From: Tatumella terrea
Lineage (GTDB): Bacteria > Pseudomonadota > Gammaproteobacteria > Enterobacterales > Enterobacteriaceae
Assembly (NCBI RefSeq): GCF_039523755.1
Contig: NZ_BAAAFX010000026.1
Location: 1 to 64,000, forward strand
Direction of reading: 5' to 3'
DNA length: 64,000 nucleotides
In this document: positions 17,909 to 26,756 of the stretch, piece by piece
Layout: every line of letters starts with the position of its first letter
How positions within the stretch are numbered: the first letter of the stretch is position 1
The notes under the pieces: generated by a model
The model's database searches: none
Told to the model about the DNA's origin: nothing
Seen by the model: the letters and a program-made list of their open reading frames with translations, nothing else
Translations under genes and position numbers: made by a program

Positions 17909-17934
17909 GGCTTCCCTGCGCCCGCAGGGAAGCC
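17909..17934 (+). terminator. Hairpin after uspE
   Basis: An 11-bp perfect stem (GGCTTCCCTGC / GCAGGGAAGCC) with a 4-base loop lies 10 bases past the uspE stop. The following T content is low. Confidence 0.5.
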
Positions 17935-18153
17935 GTTCATCAGATGATCATCCTGCCGTAGTATTCTGTTCAGCCATCATTGTCAGCTGTGCTGGCCCTG
18001 GGGCAGGGACATTTTCATCTCTGCCCGGCGTAATGATTAAATTGACTGAGACAGCACATTTATTACATGCAATAATCGTCGGCAAACAGGCTATTTATTA
18101 ATATCCGGCATCGTTTCGACTCATTCAGGCGTAAGGGAAAGGATTATTTGTTT

Positions 18154-19107
18154 ATGAATCTAAAGAAAACTTTTTTAGTTGCGGCGCTTTTCTCCGTAAC
18201 CACGGTAAATGCTTTCGCAGCTCAGGTACTGACCCCGGAAAAAGCCGCTCAGCTGGAACCTTTCACCCGCATCACTATCACCGGTCACTTTAATTCACTG
18301 GGAGATGCCAGTGATGCGGTTTCCCGACGGGCGGATGAATTAGGTGCGGCGGCATTCTATGTGGAAGGTGTGAATGATGCCACCGGCAACAGTGGTAACT
18401 GGCGTGTGACTGCCGCGCTGTATCACAGCAATGCGGCTCCGGCCCCTAAAAAAACCGGTTTCCGTACCATTAACGGTGTTCAGCAGTTACCTAAAATGGA
18501 GGCTTACCGGCTGGTGCCTTTTGATACCGTGACGGTCAGCGGCTATTTCCCGAGTCAGCCGGATGTGGTCGATGCCATTACCCGTGCCGCTAAAGCGAAG
18601 GGCGCAGCCTCGTTTTTTATCGTACGCCAGATAGATGCCAACAATGGCGGCAACCAGTATATCACCGCCTATATCTATAAAGCCGATGCCAAAACCCGCC
18701 AGGTTCAGAGCCCGGATGCCATTCCTGCAAATTCTGAAGCCGGTAAAGCCGCATTAGCGGCAGGTGGCAGTGCTGCGAAGAATGTCGAAATCCCGGGGGT
18801 TGCCTCTTCCGATACCCCGGACAGAAGTATCGGCCGCTTCTTTGAGACCCAGTCCTCGACCGGTAAACGTTACACTGTCACGCTCCCGGATGGCCGTACC
18901 GTCCAGGATCTCAGCGCGCTGACGGCGGCACAGATGACACCGTTTGATACGGTGACCATCACCGGACACTTCGGAACACCGACAGAAGTCTCGGATGCCA
19001 TCGGGCGTCGCGCCGCAGAGACAGGCGCTAAGTTCTACCACATCACCCGTCAGTGGCAGAACCAGAGCGGTGGTAACCTGACCGTGACGGCAGAACTGTT
19101 TAAATAA
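18154..19107 (+). CDS. ydgH: Periplasmic YdgH, three DUF1471 (BhsA/McbA) domains
   Basis: This 317-residue exported protein has a signal peptide cleaved near NAFA-A (about residue 22). Three DUF1471/YdgH-BhsA-McbA repeats follow, each with a phrase like PFDTVTVSG or PFTRITITG followed by ADELGAAAFY-type sequence: about 40-95, 125-180 and 262-316. Size and order match E. coli YdgH. The family is linked to outer-membrane and stress phenotypes. The ATG at 18154 is preferred to the TTG at 18148. AAAGGA lies 11 bases upstream of the ATG. Confidence 0.9.
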   Translation: MNLKKTFLVAALFSVTTVNAFAAQVLTPEKAAQLEPFTRITITGHFNSLGDASDAVSRRADELGAAAFYVEGVNDATGNSGNWRVTAALYHSNAAPAPKKTGFRTINGVQQLPKMEAYRLVPFDTVTVSGYFPSQPDVVDAITRAAKAKGAASFFIVRQIDANNGGNQYITAYIYKADAKTRQVQSPDAIPANSEAGKAALAAGGSAAKNVEIPGVASSDTPDRSIGRFFETQSSTGKRYTVTLPDGRTVQDLSALTAAQMTPFDTVTITGHFGTPTEVSDAIGRRAAETGAKFYHITRQWQNQSGGNLTVTAELFK

Positions 19108-19118
19108 TGCCTTATCCG

Positions 19119-19150
19119 CCTCCGCGGGGAATATTATTTACCCGCGGAGG
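19119..19150 (+). terminator. Hairpin downstream of ydgH
   Basis: A perfect 10-bp stem (CCTCCGCGGG / CCCGCGGAGG) with a 12-base AT-rich loop begins 11 bases after the ydgH stop. No T-run follows. Confidence 0.45.
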
Positions 19151-19322
19151 CCGCTGTTCCCCCGCTTTGATCCTTTTTCGCATTGCGTTCCCTTGCCCCA
19201 CTCCGTAGAATCACCGCCCGGCCGTATCCGGTGATAAATTTCATCTGAATTTCATTCGCCAGCAGCTTCTTCTGCTTATCGCGTGAAACGGCGTAACAGG
19301 TACTATTTTAATCAGGAATGTC

Positions 19323-20717
19323 ATGTCAGAGAAAAAATTAGGGTTTGGCGCATTAACAGCCCTGGTACTGAGTTCGATGCTGGGGGCCGGTGTCTTCAGC
19401 CTGCCACAAAATATGGCCGCCGTCGCCGGCCCCGCCGCGTTACTCTGCGGGTGGCTGATCACCGGAGCCGGTATCATCTTTCTTGCACTGGCGATGCTGT
19501 TACTCAGCCGGATGCGCCCCGACCTGGATGGCGGCATCTATACCTATGCGCGGGCTGGTTTTGGCGAGGTCGTCGGTTTCTGTTCGGCATGGGGCTACTG
19601 GCTGTGTGCCGTCATCGCCAATGTGTCTTACCTGGTGATCGTCTTTTCGGCCCTCAGTTTCTTTACCGACAGTCCGGGACACATTATCTTCGGTGAGGGA
19701 AATACCTGGCCTGCCATTACGGGTGCCTCATTATTGCTGTGGCTGGTCCATTTCCTGGTGCTGCGGGGCGTTCAGACCGCCGCCAGTATCAACCTGCTGG
19801 CTACCCTCGGGAAACTGATCCCGCTGTTTCTGTTTGTCGTACTGGCGATATTTGCGTTCCGCTTTAACAACTTTGTCCATGATTTCCGCGGACTGAGCCT
19901 GGGCGTCCCCCTCTGGTCGCAAATCAAACAGACGATGCTGATCACCCTGTGGGTATTTATCGGGGTGGAAGGTGCGGTGGTGATCTCAGCCCGCGCCAGT
20001 CACCGGCGTGATGTCGGCCGGGCAACGCTGTGGGCTGTGCTGGCGGCTCTGCTGGTGTATCTGCTGGTAACATTATTATCGCTGGGAATTGTGCCGCGTA
20101 CGCAGCTGGCTGAGATGCATAACCCGTCGATGGCCGGGCTGCTGTCCGCGATGATCGGCCACTGGGGCACGGTCATTATTGTGACCGGACTGGTACTCTC
20201 TGTGTCGGGGGCCTATCTGAGCTGGACCATTATGGCCGCAGAGATCCCTTTCCTGGCAGCACGCACAGATTCCTTCCCGCGTATTATCTCCCGTCAGAAC
20301 CGGCATGATGCCCCGTCCGCCTCTCTCTGGCTGACTAACGGCAGCGTTCAGGTCTGTCTGCTGATTATCGGGCTGACCCATGCGGATTATAATAACCTGC
20401 TGAATATTGCCTCTGAGATGGTGCTGGTTCCGTATCTGCTGGTGGGGCTGTTTCTGATTAAGACCGCCGGGCGCAGAATGTCCGCGGCACTACTGACCGG
20501 CATCGGCGCGTCGGTCTATGGATTCTGGCTGCTGTATGCTTCCGGGCCGGTCAACCTGGTGATGTCGCTGATGCTGTACGCGCCGGGACTGTTTCTGTTT
20601 ATCTATGCCCGTTATACCGCCCCGCAGAGCATTGCGCTGACGCGCAGGGATAAGTTGCTGATCACCCTGCTGCTGCTTGCTGCCCTGGGCACCGGCATCC
20701 TGCAACTGCGGGCCTGA
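19323..20717 (+). CDS. ydgI: APC-family amino acid antiporter YdgI (ArcD-like)
   Basis: This 464-residue inner-membrane protein of the amino acid-polyamine-organocation family has 12-13 hydrophobic segments. The first helix carries SSMLGAGVFSLP, the typical unwound substrate-binding signature. It belongs to the basic amino acid/polyamine antiporter (ArcD) branch, as does E. coli YdgI next to ydgH. Arginine/ornithine exchange is the likely activity, but no arginine deiminase genes are nearby. A start ATG with GGAA upstream is at 19323. Confidence 0.85.
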   Translation: MSEKKLGFGALTALVLSSMLGAGVFSLPQNMAAVAGPAALLCGWLITGAGIIFLALAMLLLSRMRPDLDGGIYTYARAGFGEVVGFCSAWGYWLCAVIANVSYLVIVFSALSFFTDSPGHIIFGEGNTWPAITGASLLLWLVHFLVLRGVQTAASINLLATLGKLIPLFLFVVLAIFAFRFNNFVHDFRGLSLGVPLWSQIKQTMLITLWVFIGVEGAVVISARASHRRDVGRATLWAVLAALLVYLLVTLLSLGIVPRTQLAEMHNPSMAGLLSAMIGHWGTVIIVTGLVLSVSGAYLSWTIMAAEIPFLAARTDSFPRIISRQNRHDAPSASLWLTNGSVQVCLLIIGLTHADYNNLLNIASEMVLVPYLLVGLFLIKTAGRRMSAALLTGIGASVYGFWLLYASGPVNLVMSLMLYAPGLFLFIYARYTAPQSIALTRRDKLLITLLLLAALGTGILQLRA

Positions 20718-20738
20718 AAGGCCGGCAACCGTTAAGGC

Positions 20739-21146
20739 TCAGGTAAGCACGATACTCAGACAATCTCCGGCTTGTCTGAGTATCAGCGGTTTGCGATACT
20801 CTTCATAAATCCCGGCTAATTGCCCTTCAGAGAGCGGGTAAGGCAGCTGAATATCAAAACTCACAATTTTCTGTTGTTCCGCGAGCGCAATCAGCCGTGC
20901 GATATTGATTTCATCACTGACCTGAGTTGAAATAATCTGCAGGGCCATCTCTTTAAAGAGCTCGGCATCCGTAACCTGAGGATCGTTACGCAATGTTTTG
21001 CGTGTCACTATTCCGAAAACCGGTAACACGCCATAGATTGCATCAACAAAGCTCCACTGTTTTTTACAGGATGAAGAGAGATAATCGCTGTAATTAAAAC
21101 AGATGCATTGATTATGTATGCCCGAGGCTAATTTATCATCAGACAC
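20739..21146 (-). CDS. Hypothetical protein
   Basis: I do not recognise this 135-residue protein. It has no signal peptide or membrane span, four cysteines in the first 30 residues (CICFNYSDY, SSCKKQW), and a helical middle (ELFKEMALQIISTQVSDEINIARLIALAEQ). The start is a GTG with AAGGGGG five bases upstream. It lies between ydgI and rstA, convergent with the former and divergent from the latter. E. coli has folM and ydgC in this interval, so this may be an accessory gene. It is probably real because of the clear ribosome site. Confidence 0.55.
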   Translation of the reverse strand: MSDDKLASGIHNQCICFNYSDYLSSSCKKQWSFVDAIYGVLPVFGIVTRKTLRNDPQVTDAELFKEMALQIISTQVSDEINIARLIALAEQQKIVSFDIQLPYPLSEGQLAGIYEEYRKPLILRQAGDCLSIVLT

Positions 21147-21312
21147 TCAACCCCCTTGTAGAAGCGTTCCTTCGGTGACTCACATATCCGAAAATAATAA
21201 TGGCATATTATGTAGGGAATGCACCAGCAACAGATACCTTTTTCGTGCTAACGTATCAGATATTATTGAGGCAGGTTATTTACGTGTTAAATATAAATAA
21301 TTATTGTTAATT

Positions 21313-22041
21313 ATGAATAAAATAGTTTACGTAGAAGATGAACCGGAAGTAGGCGAATTGATCGCCGCTTACCTGGGAAAACATGATTTTGACGTGGTTG
21401 TCGAGACCCGCGGCGACCGCGCCGAACAAACTATTATTTCAGAACAACCAGACCTGGTGATGCTGGACATTATGCTGCCCGGAAAAGACGGTATGACCTT
21501 ATGCCGGGATCTCCGTACCAGCTGGAACGGACCGATTGTGCTGCTGACATCGCTGGACAGCGATATGAACCATATTCTTGCGCTGGAAATGGGTGCCAAT
21601 GACTATATCCTGAAGACCACTCCGCCTGCCGTGCTGCTGGCCAGGTTGCGTCTGCATTTACGGCAGTCCCAGCAGAATCATTCCGTGGAGGAACATTCCA
21701 GCGGAACTGCCCCCGCCAGGCTTATCCGTTTCGGGACACTAACCATCGATATGCTGAACCGTGAAGTGACGCTGGCGGATGAACAAATTCCCCTGTCCAC
21801 GGCCGATTTTGATCTGCTCTGGGAACTTGCCAGCCATGCCGGTAAAATCCTTAACCGTGATGCACTGCTGAAAACCTTACGCGGTGTCAGTTATGACGGA
21901 ATGGACCGCAGTATCGATGTCGCTATCTCGCGGTTACGTAAAAAACTGCATGATAACGCGACCGAGCCTTTCCGCATCAAGACCATCCGTAATAAAGGAT
22001 ACCTGTTCGCTCCTCAGGCCTGGGATACCCACTCAGAATGA
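21313..22041 (+). CDS. rstA: Response regulator RstA
   Basis: This 242-residue OmpR-family regulator has a receiver domain with phospho-acceptor Asp52 (LVMLDIMLPGKDG), Thr/Ser switch LLTS and Lys101, and a C-terminal winged helix (about 140-236). It is the usual partner of RstB, encoded downstream with an ATGA overlap. In E. coli RstA is activated by PhoP-controlled expression and turns on asr; a matching RstA box occurs before asr here. The ATG at 21313 is chosen over the TTG at 21304. Upstream, 21274-21290 (GGTTAT-N5-TGTTAA) weakly resembles a PhoP box. Confidence 0.93.
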   Translation: MNKIVYVEDEPEVGELIAAYLGKHDFDVVVETRGDRAEQTIISEQPDLVMLDIMLPGKDGMTLCRDLRTSWNGPIVLLTSLDSDMNHILALEMGANDYILKTTPPAVLLARLRLHLRQSQQNHSVEEHSSGTAPARLIRFGTLTIDMLNREVTLADEQIPLSTADFDLLWELASHAGKILNRDALLKTLRGVSYDGMDRSIDVAISRLRKKLHDNATEPFRIKTIRNKGYLFAPQAWDTHSE

Positions 22042-23363
22042 AGAAATTGTTTATCCAGTTTTATCTTCTGTTGTTTGCCTGCTTTCTTGTCATGACATTG
22101 CTGGTCGGGCTGGTCTATAAAATGACCGCAGAGCGGGCCGGTCGCCAGTCGATGAATGACCTGATGGCCAGCTCTCTTTATTTAATGCGTACTGAGCTGC
22201 GGGAAATCCCGCCCCATGACTGGAATAAGACCATTGATAATCTGGATCTTAACCTGTCGTTTAAGCTGCATATTGAGCCGATGAGCCGCTACACCCTGAC
22301 GCCGGAGAATATGCGCAGGCTTCGTGCCGGAGAGATTGTGGCGCTGGATGACCAGTACACCTTCCTGCAGCATATTCCGCGCAGCCATTATGTGCTGTCT
22401 GTCGGCCCGATCCCTTATCTTTTCTATCTGCACCAGATGCGGTTGCTGGATATTGCGTTGCTGGCGTTTATCGGCATGTCGCTGGCACTGCCGGTGTTTA
22501 TCTGGATGCGGCCACACTGGAAAGAGATGCAGAAACTGGAACGTGCAGCACAGCGTTTTGGTCAGGGGGATCTCGACTCACGTACTCACTTCGATAACAC
22601 CTCCAGTCTTTACCGGTTAGGGATTGCCTTTAACCAGATGGCTGAGAATATCAAGCTGCTGGTCGCCAGCAAAAAACAGCTGATTGACGGTATCGCTCAT
22701 GAATTAAGAACCCCGCTGGTACGCCTGCGCTACCGGCTGGAGATGAGTGATAACCTGACAGAAAACGAAGCAGCCGCACTGAACCGGGATATCAGCCAGC
22801 TGGAAGGATTAATAGAAGAACTGCTGACCTACGCCCGGCTGGATCGCCCTAAAGTCGATCTGAAGATACAACATATCGACCTGGCCCATTGGCTGACCGG
22901 GCGCATCGATGATGTCCGCTCTCTGCACCCGGAACACAGCATCGAGCTCGATATACCGCAACAGGAGAATCAGGGATACGCCGATTTACGCCTGATGGAG
23001 CGGGTGCTGGATAATCTGGTTAACAACGGGCTACGGTATTCGGTGCGCAGGCTGCGTATCAGCCTGTGGTTTGATGGCTCGATGGGGATGATGCAGGTCG
23101 AAGATGATGGTCCGGGTATTCCGCCGGAAGAACGTGAACATGTATTTGAACCTTTTGTCCGGCTGGATCCGAGCAGAGACAGGGCCACCGGCGGATGCGG
23201 ACTGGGCCTGGCCATTGTTTATTCGATTGCCCAGGCATTCCGCGGAACGGTAACCATCGACAGCAGCCCGCTGGGTGGCGCGTCGGTACGCTTCTGCTGG
23301 CCGGTCACACAAGCCCCCCGGACGTTCCCCCCGGCACTTTTAAAAGGAAGCTCAAATGAATAA
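22038..23363 (+). CDS. rstB: Sensor histidine kinase RstB
   Basis: This 441-residue sensor kinase has transmembrane segments at about 5-27 and 138-158 and a periplasmic sensor between them. Then come a HAMP region, the H-box with His221 (IAHELRTPLVRLRYRLE), the N-box DNLVNNGLRYS and the G-boxes DDGPGIPP and GCGLGLAI. It starts within the rstA stop (ATGA), so the pair is translationally coupled. It overlaps the next gene, an M32 carboxypeptidase, by 8 bases. In E. coli the replication-arrest gene tus lies at this position instead. Confidence 0.93.
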   Translation: MKKLFIQFYLLLFACFLVMTLLVGLVYKMTAERAGRQSMNDLMASSLYLMRTELREIPPHDWNKTIDNLDLNLSFKLHIEPMSRYTLTPENMRRLRAGEIVALDDQYTFLQHIPRSHYVLSVGPIPYLFYLHQMRLLDIALLAFIGMSLALPVFIWMRPHWKEMQKLERAAQRFGQGDLDSRTHFDNTSSLYRLGIAFNQMAENIKLLVASKKQLIDGIAHELRTPLVRLRYRLEMSDNLTENEAAALNRDISQLEGLIEELLTYARLDRPKVDLKIQHIDLAHWLTGRIDDVRSLHPEHSIELDIPQQENQGYADLRLMERVLDNLVNNGLRYSVRRLRISLWFDGSMGMMQVEDDGPGIPPEEREHVFEPFVRLDPSRDRATGGCGLGLAIVYSIAQAFRGTVTIDSSPLGGASVRFCWPVTQAPRTFPPALLKGSSNE

Positions 23364-24840
23364 CGCCTATACCCGATTGTGTCAGCGCTTTCGCCGCCTC
23401 TCCCGTTTCAGTCACCTGTCGGCGATCGCTGGCTGGGATATGCAGACCATGATGCCTGCGGGCGGAAGTGAAGCCCGTGGCGAAGCCCTGGCGGAACTGA
23501 GCTTATTACAGCATCAGATACTGACCGGTAAAGAAACCGCCGAACTGTTACAGGCTGCCGCCGATCTTTCCCTGACACCGGATGAGCGTGCCAACCTGCG
23601 GGAGATGACCCGTCAGTGGCAACAGGCCGCACTGCTGCCGGCAGAACTGGTGGAAGCTAAATCGATCGCCGGAATGCGTTGTGAGCATGCCTGGCGAACC
23701 CAGCGTCAGGCCAATGACTGGCAGGGATTTTCACAAAACCTGCGTGAGGTCGTGCGTCTGTCGCGTCAGGAAGCCGATATCCGTGCAACAGCCAATGGCA
23801 CATCGCGTTATGATGCCCTGCTGGATCTTTACGAGCCCGGGATGGATTGCCAGCAGCTGGACTCTGTCTTTGATTACCTGAAACAGTGGCTACCGGAATT
23901 ATTAGCCCGCGTGGTGGAAAAACAGTCCGCCAATCCACCACTGCCTCCGAGCGGCCCCTTCCCGGTTCCTCTGCAGAAGCAGCTCGGCCTGCAGGTGATG
24001 CAGACGCTGGGCTTCGACTTTAACCATGGCAGGCTGGATATCAGTGCCCATCCTTTCTGCGGCGGCGTACCTGAAGATGTCAGGATCACCACGCGTTATG
24101 ATGAGCAACACATGCTGAGTGCTCTGATGGGGGTGATCCATGAAACCGGACATGCGCGTTATGAGCAGAATCTGCCGGCACAGTGGGCCGGACAACCTGC
24201 CGGCCTTGCCCGCTCCACCGCTATCCATGAGTCACAGAGTCTGTTTATGGAAATGCAGCTGGGCCGCAGCCGCGAATTCCTGCAGTTTATTCAGCCTCAG
24301 GCGGCGGCCATCTTCGGGCCTCAACCAGCGCTGGAAAAAGACAACTTTGTGGCATTGGCACAACAGGTAAAACCTGGCTTTATCCGTGTTGATGCCGATG
24401 AGGTGAGTTACCCTGCACACGTTATGCTGCGATACGATATCGAAAAAGCGCTGATTGAAGGTGAGATCGAGGTGGAAGATATCCCGGCCCTGTGGGATGA
24501 AAAGATGCACCACTACCTGGGGCTCGATACCCGCGGTAATTACCGTCAAGGGTGTATGCAGGATATTCACTGGACGGACGGTGCCTTCGGGTATTTCCCG
24601 ACCTATACTCTGGGCGCCCTGTATGCAGCTCAGTTATTTGCGGCGGCGCAACAACAACTGCCGGGCATGTCCGGGGATATCGCCCACGGAAATCTGCAAA
24701 CTATTTCCGGCTGGCTGAACGACAATATCTGGCAGCACGGAAGTGTACTGACAACAGACGAACTGCTGATAAAAGCGACCGGTGAGCCCCTGAATCCGGC
24801 CTTTTTCCGTCAGCACCTCGAACAACGCTACTACCGCTAA
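23356..24840 (+). CDS. Thermostable-type carboxypeptidase (peptidase family M32)
   Basis: This 494-residue cytoplasmic metallocarboxypeptidase is of the Taq type. The zinc motif HETGH is at residues 262-266 (HEXXH), followed by IHESQSLFMEM with the third ligand glutamate. The family removes C-terminal residues, except proline, from peptides. The typical GSXXRXXA-like and DXRXT motifs lie near DVRITTRY. It is full length. The start overlaps rstB by 8 bases, so it is likely part of the rstAB operon. This is unusual because in E. coli the pair is followed by tus. Confidence 0.9.
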   Translation: MNNAYTRLCQRFRRLSRFSHLSAIAGWDMQTMMPAGGSEARGEALAELSLLQHQILTGKETAELLQAAADLSLTPDERANLREMTRQWQQAALLPAELVEAKSIAGMRCEHAWRTQRQANDWQGFSQNLREVVRLSRQEADIRATANGTSRYDALLDLYEPGMDCQQLDSVFDYLKQWLPELLARVVEKQSANPPLPPSGPFPVPLQKQLGLQVMQTLGFDFNHGRLDISAHPFCGGVPEDVRITTRYDEQHMLSALMGVIHETGHARYEQNLPAQWAGQPAGLARSTAIHESQSLFMEMQLGRSREFLQFIQPQAAAIFGPQPALEKDNFVALAQQVKPGFIRVDADEVSYPAHVMLRYDIEKALIEGEIEVEDIPALWDEKMHHYLGLDTRGNYRQGCMQDIHWTDGAFGYFPTYTLGALYAAQLFAAAQQQLPGMSGDIAHGNLQTISGWLNDNIWQHGSVLTTDELLIKATGEPLNPAFFRQHLEQRYYR

Positions 24841-24904
24841 CCCCCTGTCCGGCGGTTGTTTTTTCCGGCCGCCGGCGTTTTCTTCCGCGTGCTTAGCGCG
24901 ACTG

Positions 24905-24918
24905 TACAATCGGTTACA
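24905..24918. promoter_or_regulatory. RstA box upstream of asr
   Basis: TACAATCGGTTACA agrees with the published E. coli RstA box TACATNTNGTTACA at 10 of 12 specified positions. It lies 104 bp upstream of the asr start and thus in promoter range. In E. coli RstA directly activates asr on acid shock. Seeing both the regulator and its site within 3 kb supports the assignment. Confidence 0.7.
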
Positions 24919-25022
24919 CAACGATACCATTCACCAACGGACGGCCCCGATTTATTCTCATATAGTGATTTCACCGGCCCCGCAGTGGGCTAATAAATGA
25001 AAATGAATTCGAGGAATTTGCA

Positions 25023-25409
25023 ATGAAAAAATTATTTGCACTGGTAGTTGCCGCTGCTATGGGTCTGTCTTCAGTAGCTTTCGCTGCAGACACCACGACT
25101 GCTCCTGCACCTGCAGCTGCAACCACTGCTGCTCCGGCAAAAACTGAAGCTCCTGCTAAGCATGTTGCTCACAAACATAAACATCGTAAGCACCACAAAA
25201 AATCTGCTGCTAAAAAAGCTGCAGAGCAGAAAGCTCAGGCTGCTAAAAAGCACCACCACAAAAAAGTAGCTAAGAAAGCTGCTGCACAGAAAGCTCAGGC
25301 TGCTAAAAAACATCACCACAAAAAAGTAGCTAAAAAAGCTGTTGCTCAGAAAGCACAGGCTGCTAAAAAGCATCATCACAAAAAAGTAGCTAAGAAAGCT
25401 GCTCACTAA
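25023..25409 (+). CDS. asr: Acid shock protein Asr
   Basis: This 128-residue exported protein has a signal peptide (cleavage at AFA-A, residue 21). The remainder is very basic and Lys/His/Ala-rich. After an Ala/Pro/Thr linker it carries three near-identical 20-residue (60-bp) repeats built on QKAQAAKKHHHKKVAKKA. E. coli Asr is an intrinsically disordered periplasmic chaperone induced by acid through RstA. The strongly lysine-coded repeats use AAA/AAG and GCT more than neighbouring genes do. GAGGA precedes the start. An RstA box lies upstream and a clean terminator follows. Confidence 0.95.
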   Translation: MKKLFALVVAAAMGLSSVAFAADTTTAPAPAAATTAAPAKTEAPAKHVAHKHKHRKHHKKSAAKKAAEQKAQAAKKHHHKKVAKKAAAQKAQAAKKHHHKKVAKKAVAQKAQAAKKHHHKKVAKKAAH

Positions 25410-25465
25410 TTGACAATCAGTACCTGACACGTCAGGACTCTCCTGAACACGCGTCAAAGTGATTA

Positions 25466-25491
25466 AAACACCCGGTTATCCGGGTGTTTTT
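25466..25491 (+). terminator. Intrinsic terminator of asr
   Basis: An 8-10-bp stem (ACACCCGG / CCGGGTGT) with loop TTAT is followed by a run of six T residues ending at 25492. It is an unambiguous Rho-independent terminator. Confidence 0.88.
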
Positions 25492-25507
25492 TACCGGAGT
25501 AACCCGC

Positions 25508-25588
25508 ATGGTACGTCGTTATCGCTTCGAAATCATTCTGATCAGCGTAATCATTTGCGGCATTATCGCTGCCAGCTTTTTTATCTAG
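25508..25588 (+). CDS. ydgU: Small membrane protein YdgU
   Basis: A 26-residue reading frame, too short for most gene finders, starts at 25508 eight bases after GGAG. It encodes a basic N-terminus (MVRRYRFE) and one hydrophobic helix ending ASFFI. It resembles E. coli YdgU in size, composition and position, immediately downstream of asr. It is expected to be a single-span inner-membrane peptide of unknown role. It lies only 16 bp beyond the asr terminator, so read-through from asr is its likely source of transcription. Confidence 0.75.
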   Translation: MVRRYRFEIILISVIICGIIAASFFI

Positions 25589-25697
25589 TATCTTCCGGTA
25601 AATACTCAATATCTCTCCCTTTTTTCTGCTGTACCGACTATATTACTCATTCTGTACCCCAACGTTTACTCTACAGACTCCTGCCATTGAGAGAATT

Positions 25698-26507
25698 ATG
25701 CGCCTGCTGACTGTAATAATTTTAAGTACTTTTTGTTTCAGTGTGCAGGTTCACGCTGACGATGATGATGACACCCCCACTGCCAGCGAAATAAAAACCT
25801 TATTTTTTGGTAAAGATCACCGTAAAGAGATCACCGATGTCACTGCTGCCCCGTGGGATGCCATTGGCCAGGTAGAAACCGACAGCGGTAATTTATGTAC
25901 GGCCACCCTGATTTCACCGCACATCGCCCTGACCGCCGGCCACTGCCTGCTGACACCGCCAGGTAAGTTCGACCCGCCGGTCGCTATCCGTTTTATGGCG
26001 TTTTCCGGCGGCTGGCGCTATGAAATTCATGATATCGATGCTCGTGTGGAACCCTCGCTGGCCGGAAAACTGAAGGCGGATGGTGATGGCTGGATTGTGC
26101 CACCCTCTGCCGCGCCTTACGATTACGGCATTATCATTATCCGTAATCCGCCGTCGGTCATTACCCCGATCCCGCTGTTTTCCGGAAGCCGTTCAGACCT
26201 GATTGCCGCATTAAAGACCACCGGTAATCAGGTAACGCAGGCAGGATACCCGGCAGATCATCTGGACAATCTCTATGCGCATCAGGATTGTCAGGTCACC
26301 GGCTGGTCGCAGAAAGCCGTACTGTCCCATCGTTGCGATACACTGCCGGGCGACAGTGGATCCCCGCTACTGCTGAAGACCGATAATGGCTGGCAGATTA
26401 TCGCGGTACAGAGCTCAGCTCCGGCGGCCAGAGATCGTTATCGCGCCGACAACCGGGCTATCGCCGTCACTTCATTCTATGACAAGATTCAGGCATTGAG
26501 TCAGTAA
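25698..26507 (+). CDS. ydgD: Periplasmic trypsin-like serine protease YdgD
   Basis: This 269-residue protein has a signal peptide (cleavage near VHA-D). The trypsin-fold triad is visible: His in LTAGHCL, Asp in YDYGIIII and Ser in LPGDSGSPLL. Cysteines around the triad suggest two disulfides. An aspartate-rich patch (DDDDD) follows the signal peptide. It matches E. coli YdgD, also found downstream of asr and ydgU. The physiological substrate is unknown. Its stop lies only 3 bp before the first repeat of the adjacent island. Confidence 0.85.
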   Translation: MRLLTVIILSTFCFSVQVHADDDDDTPTASEIKTLFFGKDHRKEITDVTAAPWDAIGQVETDSGNLCTATLISPHIALTAGHCLLTPPGKFDPPVAIRFMAFSGGWRYEIHDIDARVEPSLAGKLKADGDGWIVPPSAAPYDYGIIIIRNPPSVITPIPLFSGSRSDLIAALKTTGNQVTQAGYPADHLDNLYAHQDCQVTGWSQKAVLSHRCDTLPGDSGSPLLLKTDNGWQIIAVQSSAPAARDRYRADNRAIAVTSFYDKIQALSQ

Positions 26508-26509
26508 AA

Positions 26510-26541
26510 GGGTTTGAGGGTCAATGATGTAAAAAACCACG
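26510..26541 (+). repeat. Island boundary repeat, left outer copy
   Basis: A 32-bp sequence starts GGGTTTGAGG and ends GTAAAAAACCACG. It is one of three related copies and is slightly diverged in the middle from the inner copy. Confidence 0.8.
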
Positions 26542-26711
26542 TTTGTGAACTCACTGGTTGATATACAGAAACCTGTACGGTTGGCCCTCGCCCCCTCTGA
26601 CCGGGGTTCGCTCTTCTCTCGTTCAGTCGTGGGAACAGGGGTTAAGAACTCAGGCGGGTGCAGCGTTAAAACTGTTGCGCGTCATCGACGCGTGAACCTG
26701 AGTTTTAAACG

Positions 26712-26743
26712 GGGTTTGAGGTCCAATCGTGTAAAAAACCACG
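26712..26743 (+). repeat. Island boundary repeat, left inner copy
   Basis: This is a direct repeat of the copy at 26510, offset 202 bp. It contains TCGTGTAAAAAACCACG, which is nearly identical to the inverted copy at 28252-28285. Confidence 0.85.
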
Positions 26744-26756
26744 TTAAGAAAATTTC

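Noticed and set aside
21199..21230. AT-rich sequence resembling a chromosome dimer resolution (dif) site
   Set aside because: Only a short ATTATGT match; the two required half-sites are not there.
21274..21290. PhoP-box-like sequence upstream of rstA
   Set aside because: Only partial agreement (GGTTAT-N5-TGTTAA), and spacing to any -10 box or to the start codon is not canonical. Mentioned in the rstA entry but not listed as a feature.
25071..25457. Minus-strand 128-residue Ser/Phe-rich frame
   Set aside because: It is the exact antisense of asr and reflects the Lys/Ala codon repeats.
26577..26712. Possible integron attC-like or retron-like folded sequence left of the island
   Set aside because: An AACTCAGG/CCTGAGTT stem pair can be drawn, but the attC core motifs and any reverse transcriptase or integrase gene are missing.
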